Positions 17,002 through 26,806 are shown, counted from the first letter of the stretch. The stretch is DNA of 64,000 nucleotides from Arcticibacter sp. (GCA_021155045.1 JAJNQB010000019.1:62001-126000); one strand, 5' to 3'. Notes: generated from the letters alone by a model not told the origin. Made by a program: numbers and translations.

Positions 17002-17736
17002 ATGCAACAACAAAAATTATTAATACGAATCGCGCTTGTGCTTTTTTTGCTTTTTCCAATTGTATTCTTGGTAATTAAAATACAAGGTATTCCAGAGCAC
17101 CCTAAAGAAGAAGAAACACCAAAACAAAATCAAAATTTGGACATTACAAGTTTAGAAAACAATGTAAAGATAAATCCTACTGCCGATAATTTAATTGCCC
17201 TTTCTATTGCTTACATTAATAATAATATGGCTGGGAAAAGTATTGAGCACCTGAAAAAGGCAATAAGTCAAAGTCCTAATAATGCTATTGCCTATAATAA
17301 TTTGGGAGTTGCTTACACCATGCTACAACAATACCAAAATGGAATTGATGTTTGTACCAAGGCATTGCAAATTGATTCTACATTTCAGCTTGCAAAAAAT
17401 AATTTGAAATGGGCTTCTGATGAAAAAAATAAAGTTTTAGCCGCCATTTCCGAACAAGAAAAAACTCCGTCTGATAAAAGAACAGAAAATTTTTATATTG
17501 ATTATGGTTTAAATTATTTTAAGATTGGCAATTATGATAAAAGCATTGAATTATGGTCGAAAATTGCAGAAAAAAATCCCAAGAGTACAATTGCACTAAA
17601 TAATATTGGAACCGCTTTTATGATGAAAAATCAAGTGGATGATGCTATTGCTGTTTTTAAACAATGCTTACAACTAGAACCAGAAAACCAACTTGCAAAA
17701 AATAATTTAGATTGGGCACTGGGAGAAAAAAGGTAG
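17002..17736 (+). CDS. Membrane-anchored TPR protein
   Basis: 244 aa. One N-terminal membrane helix (about residues 7-25) is followed by four or five TPR units (about 50-240), with classic segments such as AIAYNNLGVAYTMLQQYQNG and ALNNIGTAFMMKNQVDDA. The repeat wording closely matches the TPR tail of the divergent 788-aa gene (both have LAKNNL plus a Trp-containing helix), so the two probably arose by duplication. No enzymatic domain is present. Confidence 0.85.
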   Translation: MQQQKLLIRIALVLFLLFPIVFLVIKIQGIPEHPKEEETPKQNQNLDITSLENNVKINPTADNLIALSIAYINNNMAGKSIEHLKKAISQSPNNAIAYNNLGVAYTMLQQYQNGIDVCTKALQIDSTFQLAKNNLKWASDEKNKVLAAISEQEKTPSDKRTENFYIDYGLNYFKIGNYDKSIELWSKIAEKNPKSTIALNNIGTAFMMKNQVDDAIAVFKQCLQLEPENQLAKNNLDWALGEKR

Positions 17737-17750
17737 GTAGTTATTTTTTT

Positions 17751-17821
17751 ATACCGATGTGAAAGAAGTTTGGTCCACTTCCGTTTTACTACATTGAACC
17801 AAACTTCTTTCACATCGGTAT
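17751..17821. repeat. Perfect 24-bp inverted repeat with 23-nt spacer
   Basis: Arms 17751-17774 and 17798-17821 are exact reverse complements. They lie between the convergent small TPR gene and the large lamin-tail gene. Neither side carries the T-run expected of a standard terminator. A TACCTTTG promoter-like octamer (17822-17829, plus strand) begins directly after the right arm. It could be a bidirectional transcription barrier or a small non-autonomous mobile unit. Confidence 0.85.
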
Positions 17822-18016
17822 TACCTTTGTAAGATTTAAAATTATTGGCATAATTTATAAATCACATTGGTATTAACTGTCTGTTTAGGGTTAATACAAC
17901 GCTATAAATCGTTTGGTCTTTGCCTGAATTTATTGCTAGTATGTAGTAAACGTTCAATTAATGTTGGTTGGTCAATTATTTGAAGAAGAACTTTCTTGAT
18001 TAATTAATCCATACAC

Positions 18017-21000
18017 TCAAAATTTTCCGGCAACCACACATGTTTTTTTGTAGTGTTTTACATTTCCATTTATGTCAAACACTTCCACAAAAATTATATA
18101 AATTCCAATGCGGGCTTTATCTCTATCGTCTGTTGTTCCATCCCAGCTAAAAGTTCCTTTTGTACCTAGTAATTCATTGCGTATTAAATTTTTTATCATT
18201 CGCCCTTTGCTATCATAAATTAAAACATTGGCAACAAATCCTGGCGTGTCAAAATGATAATTAATATTTACCACATCATTGTTTCCATCTTCGTCAGGCG
18301 AAAAAAGTTGAGGAGTTACTTCTATTGCATCATCTGTGTCTCCTGCATCATTGTATTGCGAATTTTTATAACCAGGTGTTCCATAGTCAACATCTTTTGC
18401 TGCAGAATGCCAATTTGTTCTATCTTGTGTTGTTCTATTAAAATCAATCCGTTCAAGAGAAACTCCTTTTGTAATTTGTATCAACGGGAAGTGCATGTTT
18501 TCATAATATTTTAACAAGTCAATAATAGTATCTTGTCTTGCAATGCAAACTGTACCTCCAGAAATGTTCATTGTAATCATACTGGCCACATCTAAAAATG
18601 CATTTGGATTGTTTGTGTAATACTGACTTTTTACCGCATCACCATTTACACTTAATAAAAGATATTCTGAAGGGAAAAATAAATATCCATCACTTGAAAT
18701 AGTTTTTATACTTGTAAGTAAATTGTTAATGGTATCGTATTGAGAAATCGATAAGGATTTTAAATCAATAACTTTGTTAGAGCGATTGTACAATTCCACA
18801 TAATCAGATCCTCCTGTTTTTGGGTCAGCTAAAATTTCATTAATAACAATATCATTGTATTGAGCAATTTTAGGTATTGCAAATCGTGCAGTATTATATG
18901 TCCCTAATAAATTTCCAACACAATCTGTAATTGTATTTGCTACAGTAATAGTATATATAACATCATTTTGTAGCGGGGTGCCTAAAGCTAATCTTACACT
19001 TTTAAATTCTGATGCCATTGGTTTTGCATAAACAGGATTCCCAATTCCATTGTCGATGGAGTAAGTTATAAGATTAAGGAGTGTAGTACTATCAAGAGGT
19101 TCATTAAAATATAATTGTATCGTATCAATAGCAATTACACTTACTCTTTTAACTTTTGGAGAAGTATTATCAGGATTAATTCCGTCAACTGAATTTAATT
19201 GTCCAGGAGTTCCTCCAGCAGTATTATTTGAAGCAGTCCAGTTTTCAATTCCTGCGCATGGGTTATTTGGGTCAATTTGTGCTAAGCTCCATCCTCCTTC
19301 TTTTTTTGTATTGTCTTTGTACCAAGCATCGGTATAAGAAACAGTTGATATTACATTTCCTTGCGGATTTTTTAAAACAATTGTCTGACCTGTATTTGTT
19401 AACGAAGGAAAACTCGTAACAGCATAAGCATTGGCAGAAGGAGCAAAAAGTGGTGCGCCTGTAGTTCCTGATAAAGTAACATATCCATTTCCAACGATAG
19501 TAATATCTGGTAATAATTTAGTAGTTGTTCCTGCTGTGTATTTCCAGTTTTTTAAATTTATGGAGTAAGGCGTTCTGTTATAAAGTTCTACATACTCATA
19601 ATTTGGTAATAATTGTGGAGGATCAGGGTCCGCCATAATTTCATTTATTACCACATCAAATGGTTTTGCTTTATAATAACTAAATGGTATAATAGCAGTT
19701 GCCATAGCATTTCCAGAACAATCAGAAATATTTGAAATGGTAACATTGTAAAAAGTGGCAAGACTTAAAATTGTTGAAGAGGTTAATTCAACACACGTTA
19801 AAGTTGAATTTGCAACAGCAGATAAAGGAGTTCCAATACTATTGTCTATAAAATAATTATTTATGTTGTTTAAAATAGCCGTATCAATTGCTTCGTTAAA
19901 ACAAATAGTAATATGAACAGAATCCGTTGCTACTGCTGTTAAAACAGTTGGTGAAATAACATCTGGTGTTGTGTTGTAAACACTATTAATTGTTGCCGGT
20001 GTTCCTCCATTAATATTATTTGAAGCAATCCAATTTCCGTTTTGCGGACAAGTAATTGGTTTGTTTGGGTTGATTAATTCTAATGTATAACCTCCATCTT
20101 TTTTTACAGCATCTTGATACCAGGCATCAGAATAATTTACAGAATCAATTATTACAAGTAAATTATCTTTTAATTTTAAATTATCACTACTATTATTTAA
20201 AGATGGAAAACTTCCAACTCCCATTGTTGCTCCATAAACACTATATGTTGGAGCATCTGCTGTAGGGCAAATTATTAAATAACTGTTTGGAGTTAAAACA
20301 TAGTTTCCTAAAGTAGCAGTTGAACTGCCATCGGTAAATTTCCAACCATTTAAGTTGTAAGCATTAGTTGTACTTTTATTATAGAGTTCAATAAATTCTC
20401 CAGTTGGCAATCCAATTTGTGGAGAGGGGTCAGCAAAAATTTCATTGATGATTACATCTTTATATCCAGCTGTTGAAACGGTATAATAAGTATAATTAAT
20501 AGTTGAAGAGCTTATTGCATTGCCAGAACAATCGCTTACACCATTTACGGTGAGTGTGTAGATTGTTGCAGAAGTCATTGCTGTGCTTAAAGTTAAATCA
20601 ACACATGTTAATGATGAATTTATTACGGCAGCAGTTGGCGTTCCAATTCCATTGTTAATACTATAATTACTTAAAGTGGTAGCTTGTGTAACATCTAGAC
20701 CTTCGTTAAAACAGACGGTTATGGTGGTACTATTTATTGCATTAGCACTTACTAATGTGGGAGGCGTTAAATCGGGTGTAGTATTGTAAACGCTATTCGT
20801 TGTTGCTGGTGTTCCACCAGAAATATTAGTGGATGCAATCCAGTTTCCTGATGCAGGGCAATTGTTAGAAATTGTTGGGTTAATTAATTCCAATGTCCAT
20901 CCTCCAGCTTTTTTTACAGCGTCTTGATACCAAGTGTCCAAATAATCTACAGAGTCAATTACAACTAAAGAACTATTTTGTAATTTTAAATTATCACCAC

Positions 21001-22231
21001 TATTGTTTAGTGAGGGCCAACTCGAAAGCCCCATCGTTGGGCCATAAGGAGTGAAGCTTGCCGTATCTGCAATGGCACAAAGGATTAAATATTGATTGGG
21101 AGATAAATTATAACTACCAAGAGTTGCAGTAGAAGTTCCATCTGTAAATTTAAAACCATTTAAGTTGATAGTGTTTGTGCTACGATTGTATAATTCAACA
21201 AATTCAAATAAAGGTAAACTAACTTGCGGGGTGGGGTCGGCAAAAATTTCGTTGATAATAATATCTTTAAATGTTGCAACAACAGGAGCAAAATAAGTGA
21301 AATTTGTATTGGTAGTTGTAATTGCGTTTCCACTTAAGTCTTGAACATTTGTAACTGTTAAAGTGTTTGTTAAAGCATTTGTGAAAGGTGTTGCAAATGT
21401 TAAATGTACCAAGGCTAAATTGCTTCCATCTCTTACAGCTGAAGAAGGATTGCCTAAACCATTATCTGCATTGTAATTGGTAATTGTTTGTGATGTTGTT
21501 AAATCAACAGCTTCATTAAATAAAACATCCAATTGGGTGTTTGTTACAACAACTGTTGAAGAGATACTTGGAGGCGTAACATCAACGATAATTGGTCCTA
21601 CATAAAAATCATCGTAATAAAATTTTGTTGCATTACTTACAGTATATAATGTTGAAACGCCAAAAAAGCTTGTTGCATTATACGCTGCATCTGTTCCTGT
21701 GTTTTGCAATGTATAGGCAGTTCCTCCTGTTGGGTCAACGAATAAACTCCACAATCCACTGCTATTACGTGTAACTTTCACACCTATTGTAAATGATGCA
21801 GCAATGGTTCCGTTTGCTCCCCTACAAACAGAAGAGCTTGTCATCCCTGTTTGTTTAAATAACTCAACCGCATCCAAAGAGCCTGCTTCTCCAAATTGTA
21901 AATAATATCCGTTTAAAGCGCCTTCTAAGTTAGCTTGATCAGAAACTAAATAAATTCTTCCATAATTACTAGAGGAGGGAGCAAACGCTAGCCTGATATA
22001 AAAATGCCATTCAATATTGTTTAGAGAAACCATTGCGTTTGGCGTTGATAAATAACTCGCTCCTGCTATGCTATTATTAAGCTGCAACTGCTTAGATGCA
22101 TTTACAATAAATTCTGTAGCATCGCCACTCCAAACAGGATTTGCTATAAAATCACCATCAGTAAAATCATCCGTTACTTGTGCAGAAACGAAACTTGTTA
22201 TAAATAAAAAGGCTAAAGAGAATAAACGCAT
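18017..22231 (-). CDS. Large secreted protein with four lamin-tail domains
   Basis: 1404 aa from the ATG at 22231. The frame is open 96 nt further up, but a normal signal peptide (RLFSLAFLFITSFVSAQ) begins at 22231. After an N-terminal ~220-residue beta domain, four lamin-tail domains begin near residues 319, 590, 856 and 1122. Their first strand reads INEIFADP, INEIFADP, INEIMADP and INEILADP. They alternate with SbsA-like Ig domains of the form FNEGLDVTQATTLSNYSINN. The unit is about 270 residues. The end (about 1300-1404) is FlgD-like, with LFSPDEDGNNDVV and a WDGTTDDRDKA segment resembling gliding/T9SS type B tails. Probably surface-exposed or secreted; function unknown. Confidence 0.85.
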   Translation of the reverse strand: MRLFSLAFLFITSFVSAQVTDDFTDGDFIANPVWSGDATEFIVNASKQLQLNNSIAGASYLSTPNAMVSLNNIEWHFYIRLAFAPSSSNYGRIYLVSDQANLEGALNGYYLQFGEAGSLDAVELFKQTGMTSSSVCRGANGTIAASFTIGVKVTRNSSGLWSLFVDPTGGTAYTLQNTGTDAAYNATSFFGVSTLYTVSNATKFYYDDFYVGPIIVDVTPPSISSTVVVTNTQLDVLFNEAVDLTTSQTITNYNADNGLGNPSSAVRDGSNLALVHLTFATPFTNALTNTLTVTNVQDLSGNAITTTNTNFTYFAPVVATFKDIIINEIFADPTPQVSLPLFEFVELYNRSTNTINLNGFKFTDGTSTATLGSYNLSPNQYLILCAIADTASFTPYGPTMGLSSWPSLNNSGDNLKLQNSSLVVIDSVDYLDTWYQDAVKKAGGWTLELINPTISNNCPASGNWIASTNISGGTPATTNSVYNTTPDLTPPTLVSANAINSTTITVCFNEGLDVTQATTLSNYSINNGIGTPTAAVINSSLTCVDLTLSTAMTSATIYTLTVNGVSDCSGNAISSSTINYTYYTVSTAGYKDVIINEIFADPSPQIGLPTGEFIELYNKSTTNAYNLNGWKFTDGSSTATLGNYVLTPNSYLIICPTADAPTYSVYGATMGVGSFPSLNNSSDNLKLKDNLLVIIDSVNYSDAWYQDAVKKDGGYTLELINPNKPITCPQNGNWIASNNINGGTPATINSVYNTTPDVISPTVLTAVATDSVHITICFNEAIDTAILNNINNYFIDNSIGTPLSAVANSTLTCVELTSSTILSLATFYNVTISNISDCSGNAMATAIIPFSYYKAKPFDVVINEIMADPDPPQLLPNYEYVELYNRTPYSINLKNWKYTAGTTTKLLPDITIVGNGYVTLSGTTGAPLFAPSANAYAVTSFPSLTNTGQTIVLKNPQGNVISTVSYTDAWYKDNTKKEGGWSLAQIDPNNPCAGIENWTASNNTAGGTPGQLNSVDGINPDNTSPKVKRVSVIAIDTIQLYFNEPLDSTTLLNLITYSIDNGIGNPVYAKPMASEFKSVRLALGTPLQNDVIYTITVANTITDCVGNLLGTYNTARFAIPKIAQYNDIVINEILADPKTGGSDYVELYNRSNKVIDLKSLSISQYDTINNLLTSIKTISSDGYLFFPSEYLLLSVNGDAVKSQYYTNNPNAFLDVASMITMNISGGTVCIARQDTIIDLLKYYENMHFPLIQITKGVSLERIDFNRTTQDRTNWHSAAKDVDYGTPGYKNSQYNDAGDTDDAIEVTPQLFSPDEDGNNDVVNINYHFDTPGFVANVLIYDSKGRMIKNLIRNELLGTKGTFSWDGTTDDRDKARIGIYIIFVEVFDINGNVKHYKKTCVVAGKF

Positions 22232-22357
22232 TGTGAATGAATAAAATTTACTAGCGTAAATATAATAAAATACTAGTAAAGTCAATGGTAATAGACAAAA
22301 AAATAAAGGGATGAATAAATTAAACAAGTAGAATTCATATTCAATAATTTAAAACAT

Positions 22358-22365
22358 TAAATTTG
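22358..22365 (+). promoter_or_regulatory. -7 promoter element of fumC
   Basis: TAAATTTG, an exact TAnnTTTG match, 49 nt before the fumC ATG at 22415. Confidence 0.5.
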
Positions 22366-22414
22366 GACTCGATTTTAATAATAAATAGAACAAATATTAT
22401 CAAATAAAAAAATT

Positions 22415-23812
22415 ATGGAATACAGAATTGAAAAAGATACGATGGGTGAAGTAAAAGTGCCTGCTGATAAATATTGGGGAGCACAAACAGAACGTTCAAG
22501 AAATAATTTTAAAATAGGACCAGAAGCTTCTATGCCAAAAGAAATTATTTATGCTTTTGGTTATTTGAAAAAAGCAGCAGCTATGGCAAACAATGAATTA
22601 GGTGTGCTTTCGGCTGATAAAAGAGATTTAATTGCAAAAGCGTGCGATGAAATTATAGCGGGAAAATTAGACGATCAGTTTCCTTTAGTAATATGGCAAA
22701 CTGGTTCTGGAACACAATCTAACATGAATGCAAATGAAGTAATTGCCTACCGTGCGCATGTTATGAGTGGAGGAAAATTAGCAGACGACAAAAAAGTATT
22801 GCATCCAAACGATGATGTAAATAAATCACAATCTTCAAACGATACTTTTCCAACAGCAATGCACATCGCAGCTTACAAACAAGTTGTGGATATTACACTT
22901 CCAGGAATGGAGAAACTAAAAAACACACTTGTAAAAAAAGCTGAAGAATATAAAAATATTGTAAAAACAGGACGTACGCATTTTATGGATGCTACACCAC
23001 TTACACTTGGGCAAGAGTTTGGTGGTTATGCTCAACAAGTAACAAATAGTATCCGTGCAATTAAGAATGCACTAGAAATGGTTGCTGAATTAGCTTTGGG
23101 TGGAACAGCTGTAGGAACAGGTTTAAATACCCCTAAAGGTTATGACGTTTTAGTAGCAAAAAAAATTGCTGAATTAACAGGTTTGCCATTTATAACAGCA
23201 CCTAATAAATTCGAAGCATTAGCAGCACATGATGCAATGGTTGAATTGTCCGGTGCTCTAAAACGCTCAGCAGTAGCACTAATGAAAGTAGCAAATGATA
23301 TACGAATGCTTTCTTCTGGTCCTCGTTGTGGAATAGGGGAAATTGTTATTCCTGATAATGAACCAGGTTCTTCTATCATGCCCGGGAAAGTAAATCCTAC
23401 ACAGCCCGAAGCACTTACAATGGTATGTGCTCAAGTTATTGGAAATGATGTTGCAGTTTCTGTTGGAGGTTCAATGGGGCATTTTGAATTAAATGTTTTT
23501 AAGCCTGTAATAGCTACAAACGTTTTGCAATCAGCTCGTTTGGTTGGTGATGCTTGTGTTTCATTCAATGATAAATGTGCTGAAGGTATCGAACCAAATT
23601 TGCCAATATTAAAACAACATTTAGAAAATTCTTTGATGCTTGTTACTGCATTGAATACACATATTGGTTATGAAAATGCTGCCAAAATTGCGAAAACAGC
23701 ACACAAAGGAAATAAAACATTACGTGAAGCAGCAATTGAATTAGGGCTATTAACCAACGAACAATTTGATGAGTGGGTTAAACCAGAAGATATGTGTGGT
23801 TCAATGAAATAA
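22415..23812 (+). CDS. fumC: Fumarate hydratase, class II
   Basis: 465 aa, full length. Interconverts fumarate and malate in the TCA cycle without an iron-sulfur cluster. Shows the superfamily signature GSSIMPGKVNP (residues 318-328, carrying the mobile catalytic serine loop), TGSGTQSNMNANEV (about 96-109) and the THFMDATPLTLGQEF segment with the catalytic histidine region. Followed 6 nt later by a TTG-initiated secreted protein gene. Confidence 0.96.
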   Translation: MEYRIEKDTMGEVKVPADKYWGAQTERSRNNFKIGPEASMPKEIIYAFGYLKKAAAMANNELGVLSADKRDLIAKACDEIIAGKLDDQFPLVIWQTGSGTQSNMNANEVIAYRAHVMSGGKLADDKKVLHPNDDVNKSQSSNDTFPTAMHIAAYKQVVDITLPGMEKLKNTLVKKAEEYKNIVKTGRTHFMDATPLTLGQEFGGYAQQVTNSIRAIKNALEMVAELALGGTAVGTGLNTPKGYDVLVAKKIAELTGLPFITAPNKFEALAAHDAMVELSGALKRSAVALMKVANDIRMLSSGPRCGIGEIVIPDNEPGSSIMPGKVNPTQPEALTMVCAQVIGNDVAVSVGGSMGHFELNVFKPVIATNVLQSARLVGDACVSFNDKCAEGIEPNLPILKQHLENSLMLVTALNTHIGYENAAKIAKTAHKGNKTLREAAIELGLLTNEQFDEWVKPEDMCGSMK

Positions 23813-23818
23813 TACAAT

Positions 23819-24475
23819 TTGAAAAAACGATTTTATATATTTATTTTTTGTCTTATTGGATTGTCATTTTTTTTAAATGCACAAACTGATACGGTGATTA
23901 ATGGGAAAAAATATAAAATGGTAGAAGAAACAAATTCATCTGCTGACACTAAAAAAACAAAACATATTATTCCGCTTGATAGTACTTTTGTGATAAACAA
24001 TAAAGTGTTTAAGTACTATAACAACTGGCTTACACTTGGTGGCGGAGCTCAGCAAAATTTAAGGTACAATTATAAACTTGGTTTTGCAGGAGGAGTGGAT
24101 TTTAACTTTCATCTTTCACAACATTATTTTCAGTTAGGAACCACAATTACTGGGGAACGATTTGGTTTTTATAATAATTATCAATTTCATTTAGGTTATG
24201 GTAAGCGGTTTGAAAATAAAGATTTCCATGCAGCAGGTTTTATTGGACCAAGTTACTCAACTGGTTATGGAAAAGTGGGAGATACGGTTTATACTCGCCC
24301 TTACAAGCAATTTGGACTATACGGACAAATAGAAATAGCAAAAAAAATAACATACGATGTAGGAGTTGGTGCTGCACTATTCGCAGATTATAACTCAGAA
24401 CAATCAATTATAGGATTACGATTTCTGCTTTATTTTTCAGGAGCCTACAAAGGCAAAAAATATATTGCAGGATAA
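23819..24475 (+). CDS. Secreted protein, probable small outer-membrane barrel
   Basis: 218 aa with a TTG start 6 nt after fumC; the signal peptide KKRFYIFIFCLIGLSFFLNAQ begins at that codon. From about residue 65 onwards alternating polar and aromatic strands (HYFQLGTTITGERFGFYNNY, FHLGYGKRF) suggest a beta barrel. It ends with IGLRFLLYFSGAYKG. No named family is recognised. It shares a transcript with fumC but no obvious function. Its stop codon directly abuts the stop codon of the convergent tetR gene. Confidence 0.75.
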   Translation: MKKRFYIFIFCLIGLSFFLNAQTDTVINGKKYKMVEETNSSADTKKTKHIIPLDSTFVINNKVFKYYNNWLTLGGGAQQNLRYNYKLGFAGGVDFNFHLSQHYFQLGTTITGERFGFYNNYQFHLGYGKRFENKDFHAAGFIGPSYSTGYGKVGDTVYTRPYKQFGLYGQIEIAKKITYDVGVGAALFADYNSEQSIIGLRFLLYFSGAYKGKKYIAG

Positions 24476-25150
24476 TTATTTTTTAATGATTGCATTCACT
24501 AAGTCTTCCAAAAAAAGAGCAATCTTTCCAGCGTCTTTCACATCTCTAAAATCAGTGAGTGAAGGCAAATTTTTTAAATAAAAATTTTGAGAATGAGCCA
24601 TCTCAATAATTGTGCTTGCCAAAGAACGGGGGTATTTGTATTTCGGACTACACTCTTTAATTATATCAGCAATTCTTGCACATAAATCTTTATAAGGTTG
24701 AAATAGTTTGTTTTTATTATCCTCCGTAACGCTTTTTGCCAAATATGACTTAGCGCCTTCCATCATCACGATTTCATATAATAAACTTTCATTTATATGT
24801 TTTGTTGTTTCGTCATCCACAACTGGTGTTGAAAGCAGAAGAACAGCTTTTTTTAGTTTTAATTCTGGATTTTTTAAATTTTTGGTTTCTACCATTAAAC
24901 GATATTCCTGCCAATTCCAGTACCAATCAACCAAATAAATTAAAATTCGGTGTTTATTTTCGAAATATCTATAAACACCAGCTTCGGTTGTTTTAATTTC
25001 TTTGGCTAGTTTTTTAAAAGTAAATGCCTCAAATCCTATTTCGTGTATTAATAATATGCTATGTTTTATAATGTTTTTGCCCAATTCAGACTCTTCTGGG
25101 TTCTTGAGAAACAATTTCTCATTCATTTTTATCTGTATTGATATTTCCAT
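24476..25150 (-). CDS. TetR-family transcriptional regulator
   Basis: 224 aa (216 if the ATG at 25126 is used). The N-terminal HTH is FEAFTFKKLAKEIKTTEAGV followed by YRYFENKHRILIYLVDWYW, the usual TetR recognition-helix context. The C-terminal helical domain should bind a ligand that is unknown here. It is divergent from the SulP-carbonic anhydrase-DUF2490 genes. A 36-bp imperfect palindrome (25189-25224) between the two promoters is the probable operator, which predicts autoregulation and repression of the transporter operon. Confidence 0.88.
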   Translation of the reverse strand: MEISIQIKMNEKLFLKNPEESELGKNIIKHSILLIHEIGFEAFTFKKLAKEIKTTEAGVYRYFENKHRILIYLVDWYWNWQEYRLMVETKNLKNPELKLKKAVLLLSTPVVDDETTKHINESLLYEIVMMEGAKSYLAKSVTEDNKNKLFQPYKDLCARIADIIKECSPKYKYPRSLASTIIEMAHSQNFYLKNLPSLTDFRDVKDAGKIALFLEDLVNAIIKK

Positions 25151-25166
25151 TTTTTTGTTTTTTTAA

Positions 25167-25174
25167 CAAATGTA
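25167..25174 (-). promoter_or_regulatory. -7 promoter element of the tetR gene
   Basis: Minus-strand TACATTTG. It lies 17 nt from the ATG at 25150 and 41 nt from the ATG at 25126. Confidence 0.5.
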
Positions 25175-25188
25175 ATAATATTTTTAAT

Positions 25189-25224
25189 GATAGCAATACT
25201 ATTAATATAAATATTATTACTATC
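25189..25224. promoter_or_regulatory. Probable TetR operator palindrome
   Basis: Two 15-nt arms (25189-25203 and 25210-25224) pair at 13 of 15 positions around a 6-nt centre. The outer ends are GATAG and CTATC. The right arm covers the first bases of the sulP -7 element at 25221-25228. The left arm lies upstream of the tetR -7 element. The position between a TetR gene and its divergent partner is the usual place for its operator. Confidence 0.6.
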
Positions 25225-25228
25225 TTTG
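25221..25228 (+). promoter_or_regulatory. -7 promoter element of the SulP operon
   Basis: TATCTTTG, an exact TAnnTTTG match, 25 nt before the ATG at 25254 and overlapping the right arm of the operator palindrome. Confidence 0.55.
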
Positions 25229-25253
25229 TCGAGAAATTTAAAAACTATAAAAA

Positions 25254-26792
25254 ATGAAAAACCTATTTAAAGATTTAAAAAACGACTTACCAGCAAGTAT
25301 AGTCGTATTTTTTGTAGCAGTTCCATTATGTTTAGGAATTGCATTGGCTTCGGGGGCTCCTTTGTTTGCCGGTATAATTGCTGGAATTGTAGGGGGAGTT
25401 GTCGTTGGGTCTGTTAGTGGTTCTCCTTTAGGAGTGAGCGGACCAGCAGCAGGATTAGCCGTTATTGTTTTAAGTTCAATTGCCACACTTGGTGGTTCTT
25501 GGGAAGCATTTTTGCTTGCAGTAATTGTTGCAGGAATTATTCAATTGATATTAGGGTTTCTAAAATTAGGAACTATTGCTTACTATTTTCCTTCTTCAGT
25601 AATTAAAGGAATGTTAACGGGTATTGGTTTGCTTATTATATTAAAACAAATACCTCACGCATTTGGGTATGATAAAGATACTGAAGGCGATATGGCTTTT
25701 ATTCAAGCTGATGGGCAAAACACATTTTCAGAGCTTTTAAATATGCTAAACTATATAACACCTGGAGCATTAGTAATTACAGGGGTTTCGCTTTTTATAT
25801 TAATATTCTGGGAAACTGTACTAACAAAAAAAAGTAAAATCTTTGGAATTATAAACGGACCACTGGTTGCAGTTTTTTCTGGAATTGTTTTAAATTATTT
25901 ATTCCAATCAAATATTCTTCCCTTCAGCTTAAATTCTAAACAAATAGTTCAAATACCTGTTTCTTCTAGTGTTGGTGAGTTTTTAGGGCAATTTACAATG
26001 CCCGACTTTTCACAACTAACAAATGTTAATGTGTATATAATTGGGCTTGTTTTGGCGATTGTTGCAAGCTTAGAAACACTTTTATGTGTGGAAGCAACTG
26101 ACAAGCTGGACCCATATAAAAGAGTTACACCAACGAATAGAGAGCTAAAAGCACAAGGAATTGGAAATATTATTTCAGGTTTTATTGGTGGCTTACCTTT
26201 AACACAAGTTATTGTACGTAGCTCTGCAAATATTTCATTCGGAGGTAAAACAAAGTTGTCAGCAATTTTGCATGGATTCTTTTTGTTGATTTGTGCAATA
26301 GCAATCCCTGGTATTTTAAATATGATTCCGCTTGCAACATTAGCCTCCATTTTATTTATAGTTGGGTATAAGTTAGCAAAGCCAAGTTTGTTTAAACAAT
26401 CTTATAAACAAGGCTGGGAACAGTTTGTCCCGTTTATGGCAACAATTATTGGGATTTTATTTACCGACCTTTTAAAAGGTATTGCCATTGGATTAGCCTT
26501 TGCTATATTTTATTTATTACGAAATAATTTTAGAAATCCATTTAACCAAACAAAAGAAGAAACAAAAAATGAAAATGAACATTTGATTGCTTTGTCAGAA
26601 GAGGTTTCATTTTTAAACAAAGGTAAGATTCTCCAAATGTTGGAAGATATACCACCCAATTCTAAAGTTATTATTGATGGAACAAAATCAAAATTTATTC
26701 ACTATGATATTAAAGAGATAATTCAGAATTATAAAGAAAACGTAAAAACAAAAAACATAACATTAGAAATAAAAGGAATAGATATTAACTAA
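25254..26792 (+). CDS. SulP-family inorganic anion transporter
   Basis: 512 aa. About 11-14 membrane segments (residues 12-420) with the SulP opening LPASIVVFFVAVPLCLGIAL and the conserved GVSGPAAGLAVIV. The last ~80 residues (KVIIDGTKSKFIHYDIKE) look like a shortened STAS domain. Coupling to a beta-carbonic anhydrase gene 14 nt downstream points to bicarbonate as substrate, as for BicA-type SulP proteins; sulfate is the alternative. Likely repressed by the divergent TetR through the palindrome over its promoter. Confidence 0.9.
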   Translation: MKNLFKDLKNDLPASIVVFFVAVPLCLGIALASGAPLFAGIIAGIVGGVVVGSVSGSPLGVSGPAAGLAVIVLSSIATLGGSWEAFLLAVIVAGIIQLILGFLKLGTIAYYFPSSVIKGMLTGIGLLIILKQIPHAFGYDKDTEGDMAFIQADGQNTFSELLNMLNYITPGALVITGVSLFILIFWETVLTKKSKIFGIINGPLVAVFSGIVLNYLFQSNILPFSLNSKQIVQIPVSSSVGEFLGQFTMPDFSQLTNVNVYIIGLVLAIVASLETLLCVEATDKLDPYKRVTPTNRELKAQGIGNIISGFIGGLPLTQVIVRSSANISFGGKTKLSAILHGFFLLICAIAIPGILNMIPLATLASILFIVGYKLAKPSLFKQSYKQGWEQFVPFMATIIGILFTDLLKGIAIGLAFAIFYLLRNNFRNPFNQTKEETKNENEHLIALSEEVSFLNKGKILQMLEDIPPNSKVIIDGTKSKFIHYDIKEIIQNYKENVKTKNITLEIKGIDIN

Positions 26793-26806
26793 AAACAAAA
26801 AGAAAA

